Of a stretch of DNA of 5,057 bases, positions 1 to 4,984 are shown in pieces. Positions within the stretch are counted from its first letter, which is position 1; each line of letters opens with the position of its first letter. The position numbers and the translations under genes are program-made. The notes under the pieces are model-generated. The model worked only from the letters and a program-made list of their open reading frames with translations, searched no databases and was not told the origin of the DNA. The DNA is from Helicobacteraceae bacterium (GTDB lineage: Bacteria; Campylobacterota; Campylobacteria; Campylobacterales; Sulfurimonadaceae), in assembly GCA_030613795.1 (NCBI GenBank), contig JAUWLG010000127.1:1-5057 (forward strand), given 5' to 3'.

Positions 1-334
1 TTTATCACCTGCCTGGCTGGCTGCGGCTGTCTTTTTACTGGCAGCAGTGATGTCTTTTTCGACAGGGACAAGCTGGGGAACCTTTAGTATTATGGTGCCG
101 ATCGCGATTCCTTTAGCGGCTGCGATGGATGCGAACATGGCACTGGTCTTGGGTGCGGTTATCTCTGGTGGGGTCTTTGGTGACCACTGTTCGCCTATCT
201 CTGACACCACGATCATCTCTTCAATGGCGACAGGATGTGACCATGTCGAGCATGTAAAAACGCAGCTTCCTTATGCCCTTTTTTCAGGCTTTATCGCTTT
301 CTCTCTTTTTGCACTCTTTGGGATGGTGGGTTAA
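1..334 (+). CDS. NhaC-type Na+/H+ antiporter, C-terminal fragment
   Basis: Partial gene; its 5' end lies outside the window. The open frame runs from base 2 to the TAA at 332-334 and gives 110 residues of a family that is usually about 450-480 residues long. Two motifs typical of the NhaC antiporter family are visible: FSTGTSWGTF near the start and GDHCSPISDTT in the middle. Between and after them are hydrophobic stretches consistent with about four inner-membrane helices, the last ending at the C-terminal FGMVG. Members of this family exchange cytoplasmic Na+ for external H+ in pH and sodium homeostasis; some relatives carry organic acids or amino acids instead, so the substrate is not certain. 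The response-regulator gene begins 2 nt after the stop, suggesting co-transcription and possibly translational coupling. An ATG at 47 is internal, not the start, because the frame stays open with conserved-looking sequence upstream of it. Confidence 0.85.
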   Translation, partial: LSPAWLAAAVFLLAAVMSFSTGTSWGTFSIMVPIAIPLAAAMDANMALVLGAVISGGVFGDHCSPISDTTIISSMATGCDHVEHVKTQLPYALFSGFIAFSLFALFGMVG

Positions 335-336
335 CG

Positions 337-1002
337 ATGAAAGCTAAACTGCTTCTACTTGAGGATGAAAGTGCACTTAATGAGACCATTACGGAGTATT
401 TAGAAGAGCAGGGGTATGAGGTCATCTCAGTCTTCGATGGTGATGAAGCGCAAGACAGAGTCTATGAGATGCCTTTTGACCTTCTGCTTTTGGATGTCAA
501 TGTCCCTGGTATAGATGGGTTCAGTCTCTTAAAAGCGGCCCGTGAAACAGGTACTAAAACACCTGCGATCTTTTTAACCTCACGAAGTGCTTTGGCCGAT
601 GTGGAAGATGGCTTTGAGAGTGGGGCTGATGACTACCTTCGTAAGCCATTTGCCCTTAAAGAGCTACTACTGCGCATTGAGAACCTGCTTAAACGTAATT
701 TTCATCATGACAACACCGACAAAATAGAGTTGGGTGAATATCTCTATTATGACAGTGCGACACTGACACTCTTTAAAAATGGCGAGACGGTCACTTTAGG
801 TGATAAAGAGAGCCGTCTGCTTAAACTGTTTATACAGCGCAGAGGCGAACTGATCGTCCATGAGGTGATCAAAGAACAGTTGTGGGGTTTTGATGAAGAA
901 CCTAGTGATGATGCGCTTCGGACCTACATCAAACATCTTCGTCAGATCTTGGGAAAGGATAGAATTGTCTCGCACAAACGACTCGGGTATCAGTTTCGCT
1001 GA
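337..1002 (+). CDS. OmpR/PhoB-type DNA-binding response regulator
   Basis: Complete 221-residue two-component response regulator, normal length for the family. The receiver domain covers about residues 1-120: acidic pair E9/D10, phospho-acceptor D53 in LLLLDVNVPGIDG, T81 in FLTSR, and K103 in the KPF motif. A winged-helix DNA-binding domain covers about residues 130-221, with the DALRTYIKHLRQ recognition-helix region and the C-terminal RLGYQFR hairpin typical of OmpR/PhoB proteins. It should act in the cytoplasm as a transcription factor phosphorylated by the kinase encoded immediately downstream. It starts 2 nt after the antiporter stop; the upstream GGGATGGTGGG stretch could serve as a weak Shine-Dalgarno, but translation may partly depend on coupling. 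Its last 38 nt overlap the kinase gene. Target genes cannot be told from the sequence; the co-located antiporter suggests an ion, pH or membrane stress signal, which is inference. Confidence 0.95.
   Translation: MKAKLLLLEDESALNETITEYLEEQGYEVISVFDGDEAQDRVYEMPFDLLLLDVNVPGIDGFSLLKAARETGTKTPAIFLTSRSALADVEDGFESGADDYLRKPFALKELLLRIENLLKRNFHHDNTDKIELGEYLYYDSATLTLFKNGETVTLGDKESRLLKLFIQRRGELIVHEVIKEQLWGFDEEPSDDALRTYIKHLRQILGKDRIVSHKRLGYQFR
954..959 (+). promoter_or_regulatory. Shine-Dalgarno deciding the TTG start of the kinase
   Basis: AAAGGA lies inside the response-regulator coding region, 5 nt before the TTG at 965. No ATG or GTG in this frame between here and the first transmembrane helix has comparable support. 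The placement fits translational coupling between regulator and kinase. Confidence 0.6.
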
Positions 1003-2149
1003 AAACAGAACGCTCCGTGCCTTTGTACTGCTGTATGGGGTAATGGCATTTTTGATTTTGGTGCTGATCGGAACTATCTATTATCGCTATTCTAAAGAGT
1101 TGATGCTCTCGACCCACCGTCTTTCGATGCAGATCGAAGCGGAGAGTTATATTCCCAGAGTAATGGCATGGAAAGAGTCTGGGGCAACGCGTGGGAATTT
1201 TCCAAAAGATATCGCTTACCATACAGCTATCTATACCAAAAGTGGTACAGCTATTGTCTCATATTTTGACGTACCGCTTAAGCAGTTTACTCCGGGTATT
1301 TATAAAGAGAGTGAACATATCCATTTTCTTATGGCGATGGGCTCATATGGGATGAAAGAGATGCTTCTTGTCTTTGAGACTAAAGATGACGGCCTTTGGT
1401 TGAGTGCGATGTGGATGAACTTGTTACTCTATGGCGGGGCTCTTTTTGTGGCACTGCTCTCTTTAGGGCTAGTGCTTTCACGCCTTTTTATCCGTCCGAT
1501 GCGTGAGGCGGTTGAACTGTTGGACAATTTTATTAAAGACACCACACATGAGCTCAACACTCCGGTGAGTACCATTGTGACCAATGTCGAGACGATTGAT
1601 GAGAGCTTACTTGATGAAAAGACACTCAAAAAGATTCGACGTATTGATATCTCTGCTAAAACAATTGCGTCGATCTATGAAGATCTTACCTACCTTGTAC
1701 TGCATAAAAAGCTTGCGGTTGTTGATGAATCATTGAACATAGAAGACCTTGTAGAAGAGCGTCTTGCTTACTTTAATGACCACTTTTTACAAAAGCAGCT
1801 TGAAGTGACAGAGAATCTCTCTTCGTGTTACCTGACAATCGATCGAACAAAAATGATTCGTATTATTGATAATTTACTTTCCAATGCTATTAAATACAAT
1901 AAGCGTGGCGGTACGATAGATGTTGTGTTGGATGCAACAAAGTTTCAAGTCAGCGACAGTGGTAAAGGGATAGAAAATGCTAAACTTGACCAGATTTTTG
2001 AACGTTACAGCCGGTTTGACAAGAGTGTGGGAGGTTTTGGGATAGGTCTGCATATTGTGGCTTCTATTGTTAAAGAGTATGGATTTAGAGTTGAGGTAGC
2101 GTCACGTCCCCAAGAGGGGACGACGATCACTATTTTTTGGCAGCAATAA
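965..2149 (+). CDS. Membrane-bound sensor histidine kinase
   Basis: Sensor kinase partner of the preceding regulator, 394 residues from the TTG at 965. I chose TTG because AAAGGA at 954-959 lies 5 nt upstream; the ATG at 890 would need a 113-nt overlap and adds residues resembling no signal or domain. TM1 is about residues 19-40, then a roughly 110-residue periplasmic sensor region, then TM2 about 151-173. The H-box DTTHELNTP places the phospho-histidine at H195. The ATPase domain has the N-box asparagine N307 (NLLSNAIKYN), G1 box DSGKGI at 331-336, F-box FERYSRF at 345-351 and G2 box GGFGIGL at 356-362, so it should be catalytically competent. Only about 20 residues separate TM2 from the H-box, so there is no room for a HAMP domain. 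The periplasmic region matches no sensor fold I recognise, so the stimulus is unknown. The 3' end overlaps the opposing cytochrome gene by 20 nt. Confidence 0.92.
   Translation: MSRTNDSGISFAENRTLRAFVLLYGVMAFLILVLIGTIYYRYSKELMLSTHRLSMQIEAESYIPRVMAWKESGATRGNFPKDIAYHTAIYTKSGTAIVSYFDVPLKQFTPGIYKESEHIHFLMAMGSYGMKEMLLVFETKDDGLWLSAMWMNLLLYGGALFVALLSLGLVLSRLFIRPMREAVELLDNFIKDTTHELNTPVSTIVTNVETIDESLLDEKTLKKIRRIDISAKTIASIYEDLTYLVLHKKLAVVDESLNIEDLVEERLAYFNDHFLQKQLEVTENLSSCYLTIDRTKMIRIIDNLLSNAIKYNKRGGTIDVVLDATKFQVSDSGKGIENAKLDQIFERYSRFDKSVGGFGIGLHIVASIVKEYGFRVEVASRPQEGTTITIFWQQ
2105..2122 (-). terminator. GC-rich hairpin, possible end of the cytochrome transcript
   Basis: A perfect 7-bp stem, CGTCCCC/GGGGACG, with the 4-nt loop AAGA on the plus strand. 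It lies within the last codons of the histidine kinase and, read on the minus strand, begins 7 nt after the stop codon of the small cytochrome. There is no U-tract directly after it on the minus strand. On the plus strand a run of six T (2133-2138) follows 10 nt later, too far for a standard intrinsic terminator. It could slow or end minus-strand transcription or protect the 3' end of that mRNA. It also encodes RPQEGT of the kinase, so coincidence with coding constraint is possible. Confidence 0.3.
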
Positions 2150-2420
2150 ATTCTGCAACTGTGTCGATCTGTGTATCATCATATGATGCGACCTGACCTT
2201 TCATCAGGGCTTTCATCGGGCCGCCATAACTGCCGTCTTTATAACCTTTTAGTGCCGTGACGATCTCCTCTTTAGACATCTCCTTGATGATCTTGCTTTT
2301 GTTAAGGGCATGTTTTTCACCTGTAGCGCCGTGACAAGAGACACATTTGTTATACAACGCAGCTCCATCCGCTGCCGCCAAGATTGAGGTAATACCTAAC
2401 ATTAGTAGTAAAGTTTTCAT
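2130..2420 (-). CDS. Small periplasmic mono-haem cytochrome c (c553-like)
   Basis: A 96-residue secreted class I-type cytochrome c. Residues 1 to about 16 form a Sec signal peptide (MKTLLLMLGITSILAA), leaving a mature protein of about 80 residues. The haem-binding CVSCH is at residues 26-30, with H30 as proximal ligand. The likely distal methionine is M73 in ALMKGQV, by analogy with c553-type proteins; M69 is an alternative. The C-terminal helix is TVAEFIAAKK. It would carry single electrons in the periplasm, for example to a terminal oxidase or between respiratory complexes; the partner cannot be identified. The start at 2420 has AAGGA 6 nt upstream, and a longer reading from 2453 would put 11 charged or polar residues before the signal peptide. 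The stop overlaps the end of the opposing kinase gene by 20 nt. It lies 136 nt downstream of another small cytochrome on the same strand. Confidence 0.92.
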   Translation of the reverse strand: MKTLLLMLGITSILAAADGAALYNKCVSCHGATGEKHALNKSKIIKEMSKEEIVTALKGYKDGSYGGPMKALMKGQVASYDDTQIDTVAEFIAAKK

Positions 2421-2445
2421 GATTTTTCCTTTTGATTTTATATTT

Positions 2446-2460
2446 GCCCACAAAGTGGGC
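2446..2460. promoter_or_regulatory. Perfect inverted repeat upstream of the c553-like gene
   Basis: GCCCAC-AAA-GTGGGC is a perfect 6-bp stem with a 3-nt centre, 25 nt upstream of the cytochrome start at 2420. No T-run follows on either strand, so it is not a standard terminator. A TATAAA at 2442-2437 on the minus strand could be a -10 box, which would place the palindrome in the promoter spacer as an operator. It could equally be a 5'-UTR hairpin or attenuation element within a two-cytochrome transcript. Confidence 0.35.
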
Positions 2461-2478
2461 TTCCATTCCTGATTTCCG

Positions 2479-2552
2479 ATTCACCATTTTCACGACTCGG
2501 AGTTTAGCTCCTCACTGCACTGGACTGTTGGTCCTTGCCATTGCGAAGCAAT
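2479..2552. repeat. Cluster of short hairpins with a degenerate ATTCACC trace
   Basis: This stretch between the two cytochrome genes holds one exact ATTCACC unit (2479-2485) followed by the imperfect ATTTTCAC. Three 13-nt hairpins come next: GGAG/CTCC with a 5-nt loop (2499-2511), GGAC/GTCC with a 5-nt loop (2522-2534) and ATTGC/GCAAT with a 3-nt loop (2540-2552). The last begins 4 nt after the upstream cytochrome stop on the minus strand and could mark its mRNA 3' end, although no U-tract follows. The ATTCACC unit matches the tandem heptamer near the right end of the window, so this may be a decayed copy of a dispersed intergenic element. Individual stems are only 4-5 bp and could arise by chance. 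Confidence 0.35.
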
Positions 2553-2556
2553 TTCT

Positions 2557-2898
2557 TTACCCGCAACTTGGTACATTCCCCGAGTCAGATGCGTACTCAT
2601 ATAGAAAATCTTTGAGGTGCTCCGAATACTTTTTAAACTTTTTACCATTGGCGTATTTTTCGCCTTTAGTATCTTTGTGCCAAGCTTTGAAACCGGCGTT
2701 ATCATCTACAAATGCCGCTGTCCACTCTTCTTGAGTCTTCATAGCGGCACCTTTTGTGCCGTTACCGTGACACTTCTTACACTGCTTTAGGTAGGCTTTT
2801 TGCCCCTTTTTGATGTCAGCAGAAAGTGTTGGAACAAAAGCACTGCTTAGCAGTAGAGCCACTAAAACGCTTTTAATTGATGTTTGAGCTAAGTTCAT
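2557..2898 (-). CDS. Small secreted cytochrome c with a C-terminal cysteine
   Basis: A 113-residue protein with a clear Sec signal peptide (hydrophobic core VLVALLLSSAF, likely cleavage after LSA at residue 27) and one haem c site, CKKCH, at residues 40-44. The mature chain is about 86 residues. Unlike the neighbouring cytochrome it has no methionine near the C-terminus; candidate sixth ligands are M53, H74 and H94, so the distal ligand is undecided. The C-terminal segment FLYEYASDSGNVPSCG resembles, from memory, small uncharacterised cytochromes of Campylobacterota, and includes an additional cysteine at C112. The role is presumably periplasmic electron transfer; the partner is unknown. The start is supported by AGGGG in the leader (2905-2910 region, minus strand) 7-8 nt upstream. 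It is the first of two minus-strand cytochrome genes and is divergent from pckA across a 299-nt gap. Confidence 0.88.
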   Translation of the reverse strand: MNLAQTSIKSVLVALLLSSAFVPTLSADIKKGQKAYLKQCKKCHGNGTKGAAMKTQEEWTAAFVDDNAGFKAWHKDTKGEKYANGKKFKKYSEHLKDFLYEYASDSGNVPSCG

Positions 2899-2926
2899 AA
2901 TAAAACCCCTTTTTTAAATATGTCAC

Positions 2927-2932
2927 ATTGTA
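2927..2932 (-). promoter_or_regulatory. Possible -10 box for the cytochrome genes
   Basis: Read on the minus strand this is TACAAT, five of six matches to TATAAT, 28 nt upstream of the cytochrome start at 2898. No convincing -35 hexamer lies 16-18 nt further upstream; promoters of this bacterial group often lack one. An A/T-rich alternative nearer the gene cannot be excluded. Confidence 0.3.
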
Positions 2933-2991
2933 GAAGATGATTGTGGAGTGATTGTGAAAGTAAAAGTGGTGTCCTTATCTATATGGTTCAA

Positions 2992-3010
2992 AACCCCCAA
3001 ATTGGGAGTT
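2992..3010. promoter_or_regulatory. 19-bp inverted repeat between divergent genes
   Basis: AACCCCCAA-A-TTGGGAGTT pairs 8 of 9 positions around a single central A. It lies about 60 bp upstream of the possible cytochrome -10 box and 70 bp upstream of the pckA -10 box. The symmetry and position suit a dimeric repressor or activator site serving one or both genes. With a one-base centre it cannot form a normal RNA hairpin with all pairs, and there is no T-run, so DNA-level binding is the better guess. The regulator is unknown. Confidence 0.35.
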
Positions 3011-3079
3011 ACTCTATATATATTCAAAATTCATCGATTTAACTCGATTTCTTTACTTTCATTTTATGGTTACTAAGAG

Positions 3080-3085
3080 TATAAT
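3080..3085 (+). promoter_or_regulatory. Probable -10 box of pckA
   Basis: A perfect TATAAT, 112 nt before the pckA start codon, predicting transcription from about 3092 and a leader of about 105 nt. The matching -35 position (3057-3062, TTTCAT) is weak, as is usual in Campylobacterota, but the upstream DNA is A/T-rich. It is the best vegetative promoter match in the intergenic region. Confidence 0.55.
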
Positions 3086-3106
3086 TACGCCATTAAATTT
3101 ATAGCT

Positions 3107-3182
3107 ATATGAACAGCTTTGTTTGGCTTTTAAGCAAAAACAAACGAAGTGAAGATTACACTTTTGTAATACTTGTTCAAAT
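3107..3182 (+). ncRNA. Candidate structured 5' leader of pckA (three-way junction)
   Basis: By eye the leader folds into three stems around a small junction. P1 pairs 3107-3115 with 3174-3182 (8 of 9 pairs). P2 pairs 3116-3125 with 3141-3150 (10 pairs, two of them G-U) and carries an inner 4-bp stem (3126-3129/3132-3135) and an A5 bulge. P3 pairs 3155-3160 with 3165-3170 (perfect 6 bp, loop CTTT). P1 ends directly before the Shine-Dalgarno GAAGG at 3183-3187, a position from which it could control initiation. I do not recognise it as any known riboswitch class. The stems are A/U-rich and were found by inspection, so this is a hypothesis, not an established RNA. It overlaps the small upstream ORF. 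Confidence 0.3.
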
Positions 3183-3201
3183 GAAGGTACAAAAACGATG
3201 A
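3109..3201 (+). CDS. Possible 30-codon upstream ORF overlapping the pckA start
   Basis: An ATG at 3109 opens a 30-residue frame ([15 protein letters not shown]... ending KVQKR) whose TGA stop at 3199-3201 shares the ATGA with the pckA start codon. This arrangement is typical of translationally coupled genes. Against it: there is no Shine-Dalgarno before the ATG, the peptide matches nothing I know, it contains no run of one amino acid that would suggest classical attenuation, and a 30-codon frame can occur by chance. It would lie about 17 nt after the predicted transcription start. Its translation would unfold the stems described for the leader. Confidence 0.2.
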   Translation: MNSFVWLLSKNKRSEDYTFVILVQMKVQKR

Positions 3202-4781
3202 ACTCAGCAGAGATTGAAAAGTTAGGCATCCAAAATATTGGTAAGCTCTTTTACAACTTAAGTTATGACGAACTCATTAAACACGAACTGGACAATGGCG
3301 AGTGTGCTTTGGCTGACAATGGTGCAACCATGGTCGACACAGGTATCTTTACGGGTCGTAGTCCTAAAGACAAGTTCTTCGTAGACCAAGAACCTTCAAA
3401 CAAATACGTTGGTTGGGGTGCTGTCAACCAGAAGATCTCAAAAGAGAACTATGAAGAGTTGTACAAGATCGGCACTGCACAACTCTCTGGAAAAGACCTT
3501 TATGTCATGGACCTTTTTACAGGTTCATCTCCTGCAAGTAAACGTAATGTACGTTTTATCTCTGAGATCGCTTGGCAGGCTCATTTTGTTAAAAACATGT
3601 TTATTCGTCCTACCGAAGCGGAATTAGAAGGTTTTACATCAGACTTCACTGTTATCAATGCATGTAAAGCGACTAATGATCGTTACAAAGAGATGGGTCT
3701 TAACTCAGAAGTCTTTGTTGTCTTCAATATTGAAGAGAATGTAGCTGTTATCGGCGGTACTTGGTATGGTGGTGAGATGAAGAAGGGTATCTTCTCTATG
3801 ATGAACTACTGGCTGCCGCTAGAAGGCAAGATGGCGATGCACTGTTCTGCGAATGTGGGTGAAAATGGTGACACAGCCCTCTTCTTCGGTCTAAGCGGTA
3901 CCGGTAAAACAACACTTTCGACTGACCCGCATCGCGCACTTATAGGTGATGATGAACACGGTTGGGATGATGAAGGTGTCTTCAACTTCGAAGGCGGTTG
4001 TTACGCGAAAGTGATCAACCTTGATCACAAAAGTGAACCTGAGATCCATGCAGCGATCCGTAGAAATGCTCTTTTAGAAAATGTTGTTTATGACGAAGAT
4101 GGTGTTGTTAACTACGAAGATGGTTCAAAAACAGAGAACACACGTGTCTCTTACCCGATCGAACATATTGAAAATCACAAAGCACGTCTTATGGCAGGTC
4201 ACCCTGAAAAGATCATCTTCTTAACAGCAGATGCATTTGGTATTTTGCCTCCAGTCTCTAAACTCTCTAAAGAGCAGGCAATGTACTACTTCTTAAGTGG
4301 TTACACGGCGAAAGTTGCCGGTACTGAACGTGGTATTACTGAGCCGGTTGCAACATTCTCTGCATGTTTCGGTGAGGCATTTTTGCCACTTCACCCAACA
4401 GTCTATGCAAAACTTCTTGGTAAAAAGATCGACAAACACAATGTTGAGGTTTACCTGGTTAACACTGGTTGGACAGGCGGTGCATACGGTGTTGGAAAAC
4501 GCATGAGTATTAAAGATACACGTGCTTGTATCAATGCTGTTCTTGATGGAAGTATCAACAGCTCGGAGTTCGACACAACAAAAACATTCCGTCTACAGGT
4601 TCCTAAAACTCTTGGTGATATTAATCCAAGTCTTCTGAACCCTCGTAACGCGTGGAAGGATAAAGCTGAGTTCGATGCTAAGCGTGATGAGCTTGCCGGT
4701 ATGTTTATTAAGAACTTTGAGAAGTACCGCAACGCAAACAGCGAATTCGATTATTCTCAAGCCGGTCCAAAAATCGACTAA
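3198..4781 (+). CDS. pckA: Phosphoenolpyruvate carboxykinase (ATP)
   Basis: Complete 527-residue ATP-type PEP carboxykinase (EC 4.1.1.49), which interconverts oxaloacetate + ATP with PEP + CO2 + ADP in the cytoplasm. This links the (reductive or oxidative) TCA cycle to gluconeogenesis. Substrate-binding R54 lies in TGRSPKDK; Y190 and K195/K196 (GGEMKKG) and H215 (MHCSAN) correspond to the metal/oxaloacetate site residues known from the E. coli enzyme. The P-loop GLSGTGKTT spans 231-239 with K237, the metal-binding GDDEHGWDD follows with D251/D252, and R316 lies in TRVSYPI. Later conserved blocks are [26 protein letters not shown] and [10 protein letters not shown]. Length is normal (E. coli about 540) and nothing key is missing. 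The start has GAAGG at 3183-3187, 10 nt upstream. It is apparently monocistronic, with its own TATAAT box and a long leader. The function is certain; the net direction of flux in this organism is not visible here. Confidence 0.98.
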   Translation: MNSAEIEKLGIQNIGKLFYNLSYDELIKHELDNGECALADNGATMVDTGIFTGRSPKDKFFVDQEPSNKYVGWGAVNQKISKENYEELYKIGTAQLSGKDLYVMDLFTGSSPASKRNVRFISEIAWQAHFVKNMFIRPTEAELEGFTSDFTVINACKATNDRYKEMGLNSEVFVVFNIEENVAVIGGTWYGGEMKKGIFSMMNYWLPLEGKMAMHCSANVGENGDTALFFGLSGTGKTTLSTDPHRALIGDDEHGWDDEGVFNFEGGCYAKVINLDHKSEPEIHAAIRRNALLENVVYDEDGVVNYEDGSKTENTRVSYPIEHIENHKARLMAGHPEKIIFLTADAFGILPPVSKLSKEQAMYYFLSGYTAKVAGTERGITEPVATFSACFGEAFLPLHPTVYAKLLGKKIDKHNVEVYLVNTGWTGGAYGVGKRMSIKDTRACINAVLDGSINSSEFDTTKTFRLQVPKTLGDINPSLLNPRNAWKDKAEFDAKRDELAGMFIKNFEKYRNANSEFDYSQAGPKID

Positions 4782-4790
4782 AAGTTCCAG

Positions 4791-4813
4791 CTTCGGTGCA
4801 TCTTGCACTGAAG
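4791..4813 (+). terminator. Stem-loop just after pckA, possible terminator
   Basis: CTTCGGTGCA pairs with TGCACTGAAG (10 pairs, one G-U) around a TCT loop, starting 9 nt after the pckA stop. It is strong enough to end or protect the transcript, but the following bases (TTCACCACTCG) are not a U-tract, so it is not a canonical intrinsic terminator. It may instead be part of the larger palindromic element that follows. Confidence 0.45.
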
Positions 4814-4857
4814 TTCACCACTCGACGCACATTAGTGCGCTGTCGGGATCACTTCAG
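4808..4857. repeat. Nested palindromic element downstream of pckA
   Basis: CTGAAGT (4808-4814) and ACTTCAG (4851-4857) can form an outer 7-bp stem. They enclose a perfect CGCAC/GTGCG hairpin (4826-4830/4835-4839, loop ATTA), with CGAC/GTCG as a further partial complement. The left arm is the same sequence that forms the right arm of the preceding hairpin, so the two structures exclude each other. The pattern resembles a REP-like intergenic palindrome. Whether it recurs in the genome cannot be seen here. Confidence 0.4.
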
Positions 4858-4878
4858 CACAATCTACACCAAATCTAA

Positions 4879-4892
4879 AACTTTTAAAAGTT
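4879..4892. repeat. Perfect 14-bp A/T-rich palindrome
   Basis: AACTTTTAAAAGTT reads the same on both strands. It lies between the pckA-proximal palindromes and the heptamer repeat. It could be a binding site for a dimeric protein, but A/T-rich palindromes of this type also occur by chance. A short T-run at 4912-4916 follows at a distance. Confidence 0.3.
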
Positions 4893-4935
4893 CAGTCTGG
4901 TCTTAGATGAGTTTTTCGCCATCTTTTCATAATTG

Positions 4936-4969
4936 ATTCACCATTCACCATTCACCATTCACCATTCAC
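4936..4969. repeat. Heptamer tandem repeat, ATTCACC x 4.9
   Basis: Four exact ATTCACC units (4936-4963) plus a fifth lacking its final C (4964-4969) form a 7-bp period array of 34 bp. It ends 15 bp before a perfect TATAAT box, so it occupies the -35 region of the likely promoter for the gene at the right edge. A single exact unit also occurs at 2479-2485 in the other repeat-bearing gap. Such arrays can change copy number by replication slippage. Confidence 0.85.
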
Positions 4970-4984
4970 AAACCGATAATTAGC

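Noticed and set aside
890..964. ATG at 890 as the start of the histidine kinase
   Set aside because: The added residues lie wholly within the regulator's conserved DNA-binding domain codons, and the TTG at 965 has a much better Shine-Dalgarno.
929..1222. A 97-codon minus-strand frame
   Set aside because: It is antisense to the regulator/kinase junction, whose proteins carry full sets of family motifs. The antisense product looks random.
1429..1629. A 66-codon minus-strand frame, rich in serine and threonine
   Set aside because: It lies opposite the second transmembrane helix and H-box of the kinase; the composition reflects antisense of hydrophobic and charged codons.
2490..2705. A 71-codon minus-strand frame overlapping the upstream cytochrome
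   Set aside because: It is another frame of the same strand within a gene with an intact haem motif and signal peptide, so it is a shadow.
2432..2734. A 100-codon open frame on the plus strand opposite the cytochrome genes
   Set aside because: It runs antisense to the C-terminal half of a clear cytochrome c and the intergenic hairpins. Its translation has no recognisable motif and no Shine-Dalgarno was seen.
3107..3182. Leader of pckA as a known riboswitch (purine, c-di-GMP, preQ1, SAM types considered)
   Set aside because: None of the conserved loop or junction sequences of these classes that I can recall is present; kept only as an unassigned candidate structure.
4451..4878. Several 67-93 codon frames on both strands across the pckA 3' end
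   Set aside because: All overlap the conserved C-terminal third of pckA. None has a plausible start signal or domain.
4936..4969. Heptamer array as a CRISPR
   Set aside because: Units are 7 bp and directly abutting with no unique spacers; this is a simple tandem repeat.
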